Of a DNA stretch of 64,000 nucleotides, positions 22,486-34,248 are shown one piece after another (the first letter of the stretch is position 1; each line of letters opens with the position of its first letter). This stretch comes from Closterium sp. NIES-65. Taxonomy: Eukaryota > Streptophyta > Zygnematophyceae > Desmidiales > Closteriaceae. The notes under the pieces are model-generated. The model searched no databases. It had not been told where the DNA came from and saw only the letters and a list, made by a program, of their open reading frames with translations. The stretch covers positions 248,001 through 312,000 of the forward strand of contig CANXME010002135.1 of assembly GCA_948144175.1 (NCBI GenBank), given 5' to 3'. The position numbers were made by a program, and so were the translations under genes.

Positions 22486-23880
22486 ATGGCTACCCCCAGT
22501 GTCCTCGCTTTGGACGCTGAGGGTCGGGCTATTGACTTTGACGTCTGGCTAGATGACCTGCAGCTTTTCCTACAGTGCGATAGGGCAAACGGTCTCTCCC
22601 TCTTTGACCTTACCTTTGGCGCCTCTCCTGCCCCTGCTGCTGATGCTGACACCACTGTTCGCTCACAGTGGGCCACACGCGATGCTGCTGCACGTCTTGC
22701 TGGGCGTCGCCACCTTCCTACCACTGAGCGTGCGCACTTTAGCCAGTACAAGAGTGCTCAGACCTTGTACGACGCTGTAGTTGCACGCTACTCCTCCCCT
22801 GCCACTTCTGCACTGAGCCGCCTCATGCTACCGTACCTCTTCCCTGACCTTGCTGCCTTCCCCACAGTCGCTGACCTCATTACGCACCTCCGCACTAGTG
22901 ACACTCGCTACCGCGCTGCGCTTCCTGCTGAGTTCTGCGCCAAGAACCCCCCGCTCATGTACATCACCCTCTACTACATAGTCACCCGGCTCCCTGACTC
23001 TCTGCGCGTAGTCAGAGACCACTTCCTCTCAGTTTGCCCCACCACTCTCACCGTTGACCTCCTCGAGAAGGCCCTCCTAGCAGCAGAGAAGAGCATAGTC
23101 GCTGTAGGAGCCTCTCGTGGTGACCCTCGCACCCCCGTCTTTGAGGGGTGTTCCCCCTCCCACCTCCTGCCCTCTGTTGCCTCTGCTGCTGCGGCCGACC
23201 TCGTTGGTTTCGAGTCGGTCGGCGCTGCGTCTGCCCCGAGCGGGAAACGCCGCACCGGCAAGGCCAAGGGGGGCAAGGGCGCTGGAGGGGCTGGCAGGGG
23301 TGGCGGAGGTGGTGGTGGAGGCAGTGGAGGGGGTGGGGGTGGTGGTGAGAGTGGTGGCGGGGGTGGAGGTGTTGGTGGCGGCAGTGGAGGCGGAGGCGGC
23401 GGCGGCGGTGGCGGTGGGAGCGGAGGTGGCGGAGGTGGCGGAGGTGGCGGCGGAGGAGGTGGAGCTGGTCGGGGTGGCGCTGCGCAGAGGGTCAGCTCCG
23501 GTGGTGGTCAGCGCAAGTAGCAGCAGCAGCAGCAGCAGCGCACTCGTGACACCCCCCCCCTCAGCAGCTCCGTGAGTGGTACCCTGCACGCCAGCGGGGT
23601 GGGGGTACTGGTCCGTGCACCTACGTCCTACGCACCGGCGACCGCGCGGGTGAGCAGTGCGGGGGTGCGCACTCCACCCAGCGCTGCTTTGGCCGCCTGA
23701 CGGACGCCTGGCGCCACCAGTTCCCTGAGGCCACTGAGATCCCTCGCTGGAGCGAGCTGTCTAGGGCGGGAGTAGCTATCTTTGACCTTGACTTTGATGC
23801 TATTCTTGCTGCCATGTATGCTGTGACTGTTAGTGATGAGGGTGACTGTTACCGGTGTTTTCCGCCCGAATCGAGCATTG
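22486..23880 (+). pseudogene. gag: Copia-5 gag
   Basis: Starts MATPSVLALDAEGRAIDFDV. Capsid-like region (WLDDLQLFLQCDRA, HLRTSDTRYRAALPAEF, YIVTRLPDSLR), a basic segment (GKRRTGKAKGGKG), a glycine-rich tract of about 80 residues (23270-23510), glutamine codons, a zinc-knuckle-like CTYVLRTGDRAGEQC region near 23620, and RCFGRLTDAWR. The N-terminal two thirds read cleanly. Broken overall. Confidence 0.78.
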
Positions 23881-23959
23881 AGACTGCTGCTCTAGGTGTT
23901 GGTGAGGCTACTGCTCTAGGTGCTAGCGAGGCTGCTACTCTAGGTGCTGGTACGTCTGC

Positions 23960-26900
23960 TTCCTCAGGTGCTGGTGAGTCTGCGCTCTCAGGTACTGCGT
24001 CGGCTTCGGCCTCCCACACCTTCACCCTTGACTCGGGGGCTTCTCGCTCCTTTCGAGACCGCACCACACTCACGCCGCTTGGTCGGCCAGTTGCAGTCTC
24101 TCTGGCAGACCCCTCTGGGGGTCCTGTCCTTGCTCACTTCTCCACTGTCCTCCCGTGTCCGGCGGCCCCCTTTGGCACCCTGTTTGGTCTTTACCTCCCC
24201 TCGTTCTCTACGAACTTGGTGAGTGGTGCTGACCTGCAGGATGCAGGGGTTCACCAGTTCACTCCTGCGAGTCAGCGGGTGTCCCTTTGCACGGACACTC
24301 GGACAGGCCGACACCTGGCCACGTTTATACGTCGGCCGGGGTCGAGCTTGTACACACTATCCGCTGCGTCTCCTCCCACGGCGTCTGGTCAGGTAGCTGC
24401 GTCGGGTCAGGTGTTTGCTGCAGCGTCCAGGTCTGGTCCTGAGTCTTCCCCCTGCTCGTGTCGCCTCCTGTCTCACGAGACTCTCCTCTGGCACCACCGC
24501 CTTGGTCACCCCTCGCTGCCTCGTCTCCGAGGCATGGCCTCCCGTGTCCTTGTCTCTGGTCTTCCCCGGTCCCTCCCTCCCCTTCCTCCGGGGCCTGCCC
24601 CTGCCTGCGTCCCCTGTGTCGAGGGGCGGCAGCGTGCTGCCCCTCACTCCTCCCAGTTTCCTCCGACCGAGGCCCCGCTGCAGACGCTTCACATGGACGT
24701 GTGGGGCCCGGCCCGCGTCCGTGGACAGGGTCACGAGCGTTACTTCCTGCTGGTGGTTGACGACTACTCGCGTTACACCACAGTCTTCCCCTTGCGCAGC
24801 AAGGGTGATGTCACTGAGGTGTTGATCGACTGGATCCGCGCAGCTCGTCTCCAACTCAGGCAGAGCTTCGACTCGGACTTTCCTGTTCTGCGTCTGCACT
24901 CTGACCAAGGCGGAGAGTTCTCCTCTGGCCTTCTGCGAGCCTACTGTCGTGCACGAGGCATCCGCCAGACCTTCACGCTTCCGGACTCTCCACACCAAAA
25001 TGGGATTGCTGAGCACCGCATTGGCATGGTCATGGACGTCGCCTGTACGTCCATGATGCATGCGGCTGCCCCCCATTTTCTGTGGCCGTTTGCTGTTCGG
25101 TACGCGGTGCATCAGATCAACCTTCAGCCCAGGGTCTCCAGGCCGGAGACTTCCCCACCTTTGCTGTGGACGGGAAGGTTGGCGATGCGTCTGTGTTCCG
25201 TGTCTAGGGATCTCGGGCGTTTGTCCGCGACTTGTCTGCGGACAAGCTGTCCCCTCGTGCTGCTCCCTGCGTCTTCCTTGGCTTCCCCCCTGACGCGCCA
25301 GGGTGGCAGTTCTACCACCCCACCTCTCGCCGTGTTCTGTCCTCCGAGGACGTCACGTTTGACGAGTTGGTCCCCTACTACCGTCTCTTCCCCTACCGCA
25401 CTCCATCCCTCCCCCCACCGCCGCTCTTCCTTGTGCCAGGTCCCCCCCCGGTAGACCCCCTTCCCCCTCAGGGTCCTATCCCTTCACGTGTGTCCCAGGT
25501 AGACGCAGTTGAGCCTGTCGAGGTCGCTGGTGACTCTGGTGCTGCTGAGGGTGCTGTGCCTGGGGGTGCTGACTCTGGGGGTGCTGAGCGTGTGGGTGCT
25601 ACGCCAGGGGGTGCTGAGACTGAGGGTACTACGACTGGGGGTGCTGAGCCTTGGGGTGCTGAGCCTGGGGGTGATGAGTCTGGGGGTGCTGAGCCTGGGG
25701 GTGCTCAGCCTGGGGGTTCTGCGCCTGGAGATGCTGAGCCTGGGGGTGCGGAGCCTGAGGGAGCTGGGCCTGCTCGTTTGGCGTCTGGCGGTGCTGTCCT
25801 GGCGGTTCTCCGGGTGCTTCGTCTCGGCGGGAGCCACTCTCTCCACAGGAGCTGCGCGAGTGGTTTGCACGGCGCTGGAGGCGTGCTGCTGGATCTGGAG
25901 GTCCTTCGGCTGCTGAGGGTGCTGGTGCCGCGGGTCCCTGAGGTGCTCGTACTGGGAGTACTGGAGCTGCTAGGCCTGCGGGTACTTTTGGAGCTGAAGC
26001 TGCTGAGGGTGTTGGCGCTGAGGCTACTGTTGTCGGTCCTGGAGCTGCTGGGGGTGCTACTGGTGCTGCTGGAGGTCCTGGAGCTGGAGGTGGTGCAGGC
26101 GCTAGTGCTACCGCTGGGGGTACTGGTGCTGTCCCTGCTGTGTCTGGAGTCGCCGCGCGGCCTCGGCCGTACTTCGTTCCGCTCCTTCAGCAGGTTCTTG
26201 GTCTCCCGCCTTCTACTGGTCCTCCTACTCCCTTAGGGTGTCCACAGCCTGTCCCGTCACAGTTACAGTTACAGCCCGCCTCCCCAGTACCTGCTCCTTC
26301 TCCCTACACTGGTCCTACTGGAGGTCTTGCTGAGCGTCGTGAGCCTGCGTCTTGCCCTGCGTCGCCTGTTCGTGCTGCTCGCACTAGTGGTCGTGGTTCG
26401 CGTCAGCGTCCTCCTCCTGTCCCTGGCACGCACCGGATGTAACTGCGTCCGTCCACTGCTCCTCTGTGTGCCCCTTTGCCTTCTCCTCCTGAGTCCTCTC
26501 TTCCTGCTCTTGCCGACCCGGAGTCGGACTCTCTTCGTGCTGCCAGTCCTATTGTCACGCGTCTGCTTGCTACTGTTGTCACTGACCCTTCCATTGAGTC
26601 CACTTCTGCGTCTGCCCAAGTTGCTGAGCTCGTCAACTTTGCTGCTCCCTGTCGTCTAGACTACGCCGCCAGTCTCGTTGCTGAGTCTGAGTCTGTCTGT
26701 CCTCCGTCCGTCGCGGGTGAGTGTGCCCTTGGCACGGACGTCCTTGAGGACAGGCAGGAGGAGTTCCAGTGCTTGGCTGCTGCTTCACCTCATCTCGTGT
26801 CCGTACTGCTTACCCCTGAGGGAGACCCGGATGAACTTGACATCCCGACTCCGCGCTCTTACGCGGAGGCTATAGAGGGTCCCTACTCCTCTTAGTGGCA

Positions 26901-28423
26901 CGCACCTATGGACGCAGAGATGGCTTCCTGGAAGTCCATAGGCACCTACGTTGACGCCGTTCCCCCTCCTGGGGGGAACATCGTCAGTGGCATGTGGATT
27001 TTCAGGGTGAAGCGGCCGCCGGGTTCTCCGCCTATCTTCAAGGCGCGTTACGTGGCTCGTGGCTTCAGTCAGGGGCAGGGAGTTGACTACTTTCAGACCT
27101 TCTCTCCCACCCCGAAGATGACCACTCTTCGGGTACTGCTGCACGTAGCTGCTCACCGTGACTACGAGCTACACTCTCTTGACTTCAGCACTGCTTTCCC
27201 GCAGGGCAGCTTGCACGAGGAGATCTGGCTGCACCGCCCACCTGGCTTCACTGGGACTTTTCCTCCTGGCACCCAGTGGAGCCTCCGGCGGCCAGTCTAT
27301 GGTCTCCGCCATGCACCGCGTGAGTGGCACGACACACTGAGGACTACACTTGCGGCTCTTGGGTTTGCTCCCTCTACTGCCGACCCGTCGCTGTTTCTGC
27401 GCACCGACACTTCTTTGCCGCCGTTCTACATCCTCGTGTACGTCGACGACTTGGTCTTTGCCACAGCTGACACTGCTGGACTCGCCCACGTGAAGTCCGA
27501 GCTGTAGAAGAGACACACGTGCACTGACCTGGGTGAACTACGCAGCTACCTTGGCTTGCAGATCACCCGGGACAGAGCACGCCGCACCATTACCCTGACT
27601 CAGTCACACATGGTGCAGCAGGTCCTTCAGCGCTTCGGCTTCACGTACTCCTCGCCTCAGGCCACTCCTCTGTCTACTCGCCACTCGCTCACAGCTCTGC
27701 CTTCGGATGAGTCTATAGAGTCGTGTGGCCCGTACCCAGAGCTTGTTGGCTGCCTCATGTACATGATGACCTGCACACGACCTGACCTTGCATACCCTCT
27801 TTAGCATTCTCGCACGCTATGTTGCTCCTGGGAGACACAGACCAGAGCACATGGCTGCAGCGAAGAGGGTGTTGCGCTACTTGTGCAGTACGTCGGGCAT
27901 AGGGCTTGTGCTTGGAGGGCAGAGTCCAGTGGTCCTCACTGAGCACGCAGACGCTTCTTTGGCTGATGACCAGGCTACGCAGCGGTCGTCACAGGGTTAC
28001 ACCTTTAGCCTTGGTTCCGGCTCTGTTTCGTGGCAGGCTACTCGCTCGTCTTCTGTTCTCGGCTCCAGTTGTGAGGCTGAGATCTACTCCGGAGCCATGG
28101 CTGCACAGGAGCTTTGCTGGCTCACCTACCTGCTGACTGACCTCGGAGAGCCGCCTCGTTCTCCTCCTGTGCTGTACGTAGACAACAAGGCCATGCTGGC
28201 CTTGTGTCGGGAGCAGCGACTGGAGCACAGAACGAAGCACATTGCTCTCCGCTACTTTCTTGCTTGTGAGCTGCAGCAGCGTGGTCAGCTGCGCCTTGCG
28301 TACGTGGCCTCTGAGGCCAACACTGCTGATATCTTCACCAAGGCGCTTGCGCCTTGTGATCATCAGCGCTTCTGTACTCAGCTGGGTCTTGTGCCTGCCT
28401 TGCCTCACTTGCTCACCTCTTGA
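23960..28423 (+). pseudogene. pol: Copia-5 pol (protease, integrase, RT, RNase H)
   Basis: Protease (FTLDSGASRSF near 24020), GAG-pre-integrase (LWHHRLGHPSLPRLRG), integrase (HMDVWGPARV, VVDDYSRYTTVF, GEFSSGLLRAYC), a GGAEP-type linker (about 25540-25760) with an LREW motif, RT (FKARYVARGFSQ, ILVYVDDLVFAT near 27435) and RNase H (CEAEIYSGAMAAQEL, RTKHIALRYFL) ending near 28423. Copia order, several breaks. Confidence 0.8.
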
Positions 28424-28632
28424 CCTTGTTTGTAGTGTTACATATATATATGCACCTGCTCTTGCTTGTTTAGCCTTTTATATATATATGTAATCCTGCT
28501 TATGAACTGGCCTTGTGGCCTTGAACTTGTGCTCGGAATGTGTGGTGACTTTGTGATCCACCCTGAGCTTGCTTTGCTTTGCTTGTCTGGTCGTGTAACC
28601 CCTTGTTCTCCCCCACTTATCCTATGGGGGTG
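28424..28632 (+). other. 3' untranslated region and polypurine tract of Copia-5
   Basis: TATATATATA runs near 28440 and 28480, the shared GTGATCCACCCTGAGC segment, and a slightly diverged CCCCCA...TGGGGG polypurine hairpin against the LTR. Confidence 0.65.
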
Positions 28633-28765
28633 TGTCAGAACATCATAGCTTATGCATTTTGTGTAGGCTATAGTGGGGTAGCCCATAAGGGGTACAGCCC
28701 AATTAGGGTTAGTACTTGTACCCAACTCTTTCATAGTTCATTCATTTATCATTCTAGTTTTCTCA
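28633..28765 (+). repeat. 3' LTR of Copia-5
   Basis: 133 bp, four substitutions from the 5' copy, followed by target duplication GCCTC. Confidence 0.9.
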
Positions 28766-28770
28766 GCCTC

Positions 28771-29590
28771 CACCGCCCCCGGTAGCTCCTCCAGCGCCCC
28801 TGCCCCCCTTGCCCTTGCCAGTGCGGCGTCTCCCGCTAAGGGCAGACGCCGCACCGACTGACTCAAGACCAACGAGGTCGGCCGCAGCAGCAGAGGCAAT
28901 AGAGGGCAAGAGAGGAGAGGGGGAGCACCCCTCAAAGACAGGGGCACGAGGGTCACCACGAGAGGCTCCTACAGCGACTATGCTCTTCTTTGCTGCTAGG
29001 AGGCGCTCCTCGAGGAGGTCAACGTTGAGGGTGGTGGGGCAAACAGAGAGAAAGTGGTCCCTGACCGGGCGAAGGGTGTCAGGGAGAAGGGTGACTATGT
29101 AGTAGAGGGTGATGTAGATAGGGGGCGGGTTCTTGGCGCAGAACTCAGCGGGAAGGGCAGCGCGGTAGCGAATGTCACTAGTGCGAAGGTGCGTAATGAG
29201 GTCAGCGACTGTGGGAAAAGCTGCGAGGTCAGGGAAGAGGTACGGCAGGATGAGGCGGCTAAGTGCAGCAGTGGCAGGGGAAGAGTAGCGTGCAACTACA
29301 GCGCCGTACAAGGTCCTAGCACTCTTGTACTGGCTAAAGTGTGCACGCTCAGAGGTAGGCAAGTGGCGACGCACAGCAAGACGTGCAGCAGCATTGTGTG
29401 TGGCCCACTGTGAGCAAACAGTGGCGTCAGCATCAGCAGTAGGGGCAGGAGAGGCACTAGAAGCGAGGTCAAAGAGGGAGAGACCGTGTGCCCTATCGCA
29501 CTGTAGGAAAAGCTGCATGTCATCTACCCAGACGTCAAAGTCAATGGCCCGACCCTCAGCGTCAAAAGCGAGGACACTGGGGGTAGCCAT
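28771..29590 (-). pseudogene. gag: Copia-3 gag N-terminal part
   Basis: Reads from the ATG at 29590 on the reverse strand: MATPSVLAFDAEGRAIDFDV, WVDDMQLFLQCDRAHGLSLF, HLRTSDIRYRAALPAEF, then a Lys/Gly-rich segment entering the glycine tract where Copia-5 is inserted. The capsid-like part is open throughout. Its downstream part continues at 21433. Confidence 0.78.
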
Positions 29591-30669
29591 GACAGCAGTA
29601 GACTAGAAGCGCGAGCAGCAGGCTAAGGGCAGCGCAGTGGTAGAGGTGCTGCTCTTACCGGGCAGGCGGGAAGGACCGAGGCTTGCCGGTAGGAACAGGG
29701 CCGCGACGGCAGTGACCGGGTGTAGCGGACAGGGCGGCTCGGACGGCTCGGCGGCTCGGCAGCTCGGCAGCAACAGCAGCTCGGCGGCTCGGCGACTCGG
29801 CGGCTCCTGCGGTTCGGGCGGCTCGGCAGCTCGGGCGGCTCGGGCGGCTCGGGCGGCTCGGCGGCTCGGGCGGCGCTGCTGCTGCAGGTACACTGGCGGC
29901 TGGTGCTGCAGGGACAGCGGTGGTCGCCGCTGCAGGAGGCGGCGTCGGCGGGTCGCTCTAGGAGGCGGCGACGTCGGCCGCTGCTTCAAGGACGGCGGCG
30001 GTGGCCGCTGCCGCAGGGACGGCGGCGGCGGCCGCTGCTGCAGGGACGGCGACGGCGGCCGCTGCTCCAGGGACGGCCGCGGCTGCTGCTGTAGGGACGG
30101 CGGCGGCGGCCACTGCTGCAGAGACGGCGGCGGCCGCTGCTGAAGGGACGGCAGTGGCGGCCGGTGCTGCAGAGATGGCGGCGGCTACTGCTGGAGGCGG
30201 CGACGGCGGGCCTCGAAGGGGCCGTAGGGGGCCGCGCGAGGGGCCGTAAGGGGCCGGAAGGGCCGCGCGAGGGGCCGACAGGCGGCGCGAGGGGCCGCAA
30301 GGTCGGCGCGCGGGGCGGACAGGCGGCGCAAGGGGCCGCAAGGGCTGCGCGCGGGGCCGACGGGCGGCGCGAGGGGCCGCAAGGGCGGCGCGCGGGACCG
30401 ACGAGCGGCGCAAGGGGCCGCAAGGGCGGCGCGTGCGGTCGACCGGCGGCGCGAGGGGCCGACGGGTGGCGCTAGGGGCCGCAAGGGCGGCGCGCGGGGC
30501 CGTGAGGGCGGCTTAAGGGGTCGTGAGAGGGGCCGCTAAGGGCAGCGCGACGGTAGGGAGGGCACGCCGGGCGCGACGCGGGCAGGAGCGAAGCGCGCTA
30601 CGGGCAGGAAAAAAAATTTCGAGGTGGGCCCTACAAAGCGTTCCCACTAGGGAACCTGCTCTGAAACCA
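29591..30669 (-). repeat. Leader of Copia-3
   Basis: From the LTR on the reverse strand: primer site TGGTTTCAGAGC, hairpin at 30640-30655 (GTTCCC...GGGAAC), GGGCCCACC at 30623-30631, then GC-rich repeats in two blocks (about 30230-30530, unit like GGGGCCGCAAGGGCGGCGCG as read on the + strand; about 29890-30190, unit like GCTGCAGGGACGGCGGCGG), and the GAGCCGCC-type block at about 29725-29880 (seen as GGCGGCTCGG on the + strand). Open frames here are repeat by-products. Confidence 0.7.
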
Positions 30670-30798
30670 TGTGAAAAGGAAACGAGGAATGATTTCACTG
30701 AGCAGCATGAGGAGTACAAGTACCAAACCCTGAAGTGTTGTACCCCATATAAGCTACCCCACTATAGCCTACACTGACTATAGTATATGAGTTTGACA
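30670..30798 (-). repeat. 5' LTR of Copia-3
   Basis: 129 bp, six differences from 8117-8245. The primer site abuts it on the left, which fixes the element orientation. Target duplication TGCGT follows at 30799-30803. Confidence 0.9.
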
Positions 30799-30803
30799 TG
30801 CGT

Positions 30804-32800
30804 CTCGTCCTGCGTCGCCTGTTCTCGCTGTTCGCACTGGTTGTCGTGTTCCGCGTTAGTGTCCTCCTCCTGTCCCCGGCACGCACCAGATGGCACTTCG
30901 TCCTTCCTCTGTTCCACTGCGTGTCCCTTTGCCGTCTCCTCCTGCGTCCTCCCTTGCTGACGGTCCGGACCCGGACTTTGACTCCCTTCGTGTTGCTAGT
31001 CCTACTGTCGCGCGTCTCGTGGCCACTGTTGACACAGACCCTTTGTTTGAGTCTACTGCTGCGTCTGCTTTTGTTGCTGAGCTGGTTGACTTTGCTGCCG
31101 CCTGTCGTCTAGACTACAGCGCTAGCCTTGTTGCTGAGTCAGAGTCTGTCTGTCCTCCGTCCGTCGAGGGTGAGTGTGCTTTTGGCACGGACGTCCTTGA
31201 GGACACGCAGGAGGACTTTGAATGTTTTGCAGCTGCTGTACCTCATCTCGTGTCCATGCTGATTGCTCCTGAGGGAGACCCGGATGCACCAGACATCCCG
31301 ACCCCGCGCTCTTACGCAGAGGCGATTACGGGTCCCTACTCCTCTCAGTGGCAGTCAGCCATGGACGCAGAGATGGCATCCTGGAAGTCCACAGGCACTT
31401 ACGTCGACGAGGTTCCCTCACCTGGGGCGAACATCGTCAGCGGCATGTGGATTTTCAAGGTGAAGCGGCCGCTGGGTTCTCCGCCTATCTTCAAGGCGCG
31501 TTACGTTGCACGAGGCTTCACTCAGCGACGGAGAGTTGACTTCTTTCAGACCTTCTCCCCTACCCAGAAGATGACCACTCTTCGGGTGCTGCTGCACGTC
31601 GCCGCTCAGCGTGACTACGAGCTTCACTCTCTTGACTTCAGCACTGCTTTCTTACAGGGCACCCTGCACGAGGAGATCTGGCTGCGCCGCCCTCCTGGCT
31701 TCACTGGGTCGTTTCCTGCAGGTACCCAATGGAGCTTCCGACGGCCAGTCTACGGTCTTCGCCAGGCGCCTCGCGAGTGGCACGACACACTGAGGACGAC
31801 ACTTGCGGCTCTTGGTTTGCTCCTTCTACTGCTGACCCGTTGCTGTTTCTACGCAGCGACACTTCCCTGCCGCCGTTCTACATCCTCGTGTATGTTGACG
31901 ACTTGGTCTTTGCCACTACTGAAACTGCTGGACAGGCCCACGTGAAGTCGGAGCTGCAGAAGAGACACACGTGCACAGACCTGGGTGAGCTGCGCAGCTA
32001 TCTTGGCTTGTAGATCACCCGTGACAGAGCATAGCGCATTATTACTTTGACTCAATCACACATGGTACAGCAGGTCCTTCAGCGCTTCGACTTCCAGTAC
32101 TCCTCGCCACAGTCCACTCCTCTACCTACCGGTCACTCGCTCTCAGCTCCACCTTCGAACGAGTTCGTAGAGCCGAGTGGCCCGTATCCAGAGCTTGTAG
32201 GCTGCCTCATGTACCTGATGACCTGCACTCGACCTGACCTTGCTTACCCTCTTAGCATCCTGGCACGCTACGTTGCGCCCGGGAGACACCGACCAGAGCA
32301 GTGGAAGGCCGTTAAGAGGGTGACGCGCTACTTGTGCAGTACGTCGGGCATGGGGCTCGTGCTTGGAGGACGGGCTCAAGTTGTCCTCACTGGTCACGCA
32401 GATGGTTCTTGGGTTGACGACTTGGCTATGCAGCAGTCATCACAGGGTTACACCTTCAGCCTTGGCTCCTGTTTTGTTTCGTGGCGGTCTACCCGCTTGC
32501 CTTCTGTTCTCAGCTCCAATTGTGAGGCTGAGATCTATGTAGGGGCCATGGCTGCACAGGAGTTACGTTGGCTCACCTACCTGCTGACCGACTTGGGAGA
32601 GGCGCCTCGTTCTCCTCCAGTTCTGTACGTCGACAACAAGGCCATGATTGCCTTGTGTCAGGAGCACAGACTGGAGCACAGGACGAAGCACGTCGTTCTG
32701 CGCTACTTCCTTGCTCGAGAGTTGCAGCATCGTGGTCAACTTCGTCTTGTTTACGTGGCCTCTCAAGCCAACACTGCTGATATCTTCACCAAGGCACTTT
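30804..32800 (+). pseudogene. pol: Copia-2 reverse transcriptase and RNase H
   Basis: Resumes Copia-2 after Copia-3. End of the linker, RT (SGMWIFKVKRP, FKARYVARGFTQRRRVDFFQ, ILVYVDDLVFAT near 31890) and RNase H (HADGSWVDD, CEAEIYVGAMAAQEL, RTKHVVLRYFLARELQ) running to about 32800. A few breaks. Most of the domain is readable. Confidence 0.78.
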
Positions 32801-32811
32801 GTTATTCTGAC

Positions 32812-33112
32812 TCGGACGTCCCCTGCACAATCACTCACCTCCACGCTCACCCCATGACTGGTACAATACCTGGTCAGAGATTGAGGAGGGGAACGCACCA
32901 CCAACTCCTCCGCGAGACTCGCTCAGTCCAATCTCCTGCGTAGACCCGTTTGCCCGCTTTATCGAGGGAACAAGGACTCCCCTCAACATCATCCTTGAGC
33001 GAGAATTCATTGCACTGTATCTCACAGCGGCACTTGCAGAAGGGGAGACAGCAGAAGCGGCAAAAGCAGAGGAGCCGGACAACGAAGCAGAAGCAAGAGA
33101 GGAGGAAGAACC
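32812..33112 (+). pseudogene. Family F linker segment
   Basis: Matches the reverse copy at about 36020-36290: DPFARFIEGTRTPL, ALYLTAALAEGETAEA, acidic EEEE end. Preceded by the end of Copia-2 and cut by the 1.1-kb solo LTR. Confidence 0.65.
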
Positions 33113-34248
33113 TGAGTAGAGTCACTCTATAATGGTAGTGAGCTAGACTACGGGGGTTGGCACAAACTACTAGGAGTGATTGTAGCTTTGCTTAGTTCCT
33201 TAGTGTTCGCTCATACACGAGAGAAATCGGCAAGAGTTTCACTAGGCAAAGATGGAATTACAGAATGATTGAACAGGAGATTGCAACAATGGCTATATCA
33301 GGCACCTAGCAATCTTGCAGCTAGCTTGGTTGACCGCCAGTACAGCTCGGCACACCGTTGCGTAGAGGAGCCGCGCCAGCACCTGCCAACAGAGCAGGTC
33401 GACGTCGTGCCAACGCTGCAGCAGAGCGGCTGTCCAGCGTTGCCCCGTAGAACACAGCAGTGCGCATGCTCGCAGGTGCGCGCAGACGATTGGCTCGACT
33501 TGCCTCGTTGGGCATCCGTCGGCTGCTTTCTATGCCTAACGAGCCACATCGACTTCGGGATAGCAGCTCGAAGTCGCCTGCGCCATTGCGGCATTGACGA
33601 CGTTCGCGTGCCTCCACAGAACTCGTCGAGCAGGTTACCCGGTCGACCCGGTCGACCACCAGGTGCTTCCGGTCGACCACCATTGCTTCTGGTCGACCAC
33701 CAGGTCCCTCTGGTTGACCACCAGGTGCCTCTGGTCGACCACAACGCCCGTCGAGCTACCCCCTGGTCGTCGGACCCCTTCCGTCGACCAGAACCGTCAG
33801 CGGTTATCGCCGAGCTCCCCTCGTCGACCGCTGCTCACTTGTCAGGTCGACGGACTGCTCCTTCGACCTCTTGGTCGAACTGCAGGTCGATAGACTGCTT
33901 CCAGTCGAGATGCAGATCAACGGACTGCTCCCGGTCGAGCTGCAGGTCGACGGAGACCCCCTGGTCGAGCTGCAGGTCGAATGAGACCTCCCGGTCGAGC
34001 TGCAGGCCGACGGAGGCCTCCCGGTCGAACTGCCCCTCCTGGCAACGACCCACCCGTTGCCCAGACCAGTCAGTTGTAGCTGTCGAGCTCCCTGGTCGAC
34101 AGCAACACCACAGCGGTCCCCTGTAGCTCGACGATGCTTGTCGAGCAGCTCTCCCACTGTGTACGGTCAGCTGCTACTCCCGTACATCCGACCAAGTCGT
34201 CGGCGTTGCCCAAGCGAGGGTAGGGCCAACACTCCACTCCTGTTAACA
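33113..34248 (-). repeat. 1,136-bp solo LTR of family J, reverse orientation
   Basis: Flanked by the target duplication GAACC (33108-33112, 34249-34253). Read on the reverse strand it starts TGTTAACAGGAGTGG and ends ACTCTACTCA. Its start matches the J LTR at 51211 (GTGTTGGCCC...CCTCGCTTGGGC) and its end matches the J LTR end (CGTAGTCTAGCTC). It is about 200 bp longer, partly from a roughly 36-bp tandem repeat (about 33870-34040, unit GGTCGAGCTGCAGGTCGACG) and a shorter repeat at 33640-33745. No coding content. Confidence 0.8.

Larger units (their letters stand above)
21434..28765 (+). mobile_element. Copia-5, full-length but broken Ty1/copia element
   Basis: 7,332 bp with 133-bp LTRs (21434-21566, 28633-28765; 4 differences) and target duplication GCCTC (21429-21433, 28766-28770). 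Leader, gag, protease, integrase, linker, RT and RNase H are all present in order, with roughly seven breaks. It is inserted in the glycine-rich tract of Copia-3 gag. Its Gag is closest to those of Copia-3 and Copia-6 (MATPSVLA.DAEGRAIDFD). Confidence 0.92.
8117..30798 (-). mobile_element. Copia-3, reverse-strand Ty1/copia element with three insertions
   Basis: Flanked by 129-bp LTRs (8117-8245 and 30670-30798) differing at 6 positions and by the target duplication TGCGT (8112-8116, 30799-30803). On the reverse strand the order is LTR, primer site TGGTTTCAGAGC, leader, gag (from 29590), protease, integrase, linker, RT, RNase H, polypurine tract, LTR. It is interrupted by Copia-5 in the glycine tract of gag, by an 829-bp solo LTR in protease and by Copia-4 in integrase. 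It has about half a dozen breaks of its own. Confidence 0.9.
4258..32811 (+). mobile_element. Copia-2, Ty1/copia element carrying nested insertions
   Basis: The 5' LTR is at 4258-4387, with primer site TGGTTTCAGAGC at 4388, GC-rich leader, gag from 5167, an integrase fragment, the repetitive integrase-RT linker and, after Copia-3, reverse transcriptase and RNase H up to about 32800. Only the last bases of the 3' LTR (TGTTATTCTGAC) appear before family F resumes at 32812. The element sequence is interrupted by a solo LTR (7445-7683) and Copia-3 (8117-30798). Not whole: several internal breaks. Confidence 0.8.

Noticed and set aside
33269-34126. 285-codon frame inside the J-type solo LTR
   Set aside because: Consists of LTR and tandem repeat sequence, bounded by LTR ends and a target duplication; no domain.
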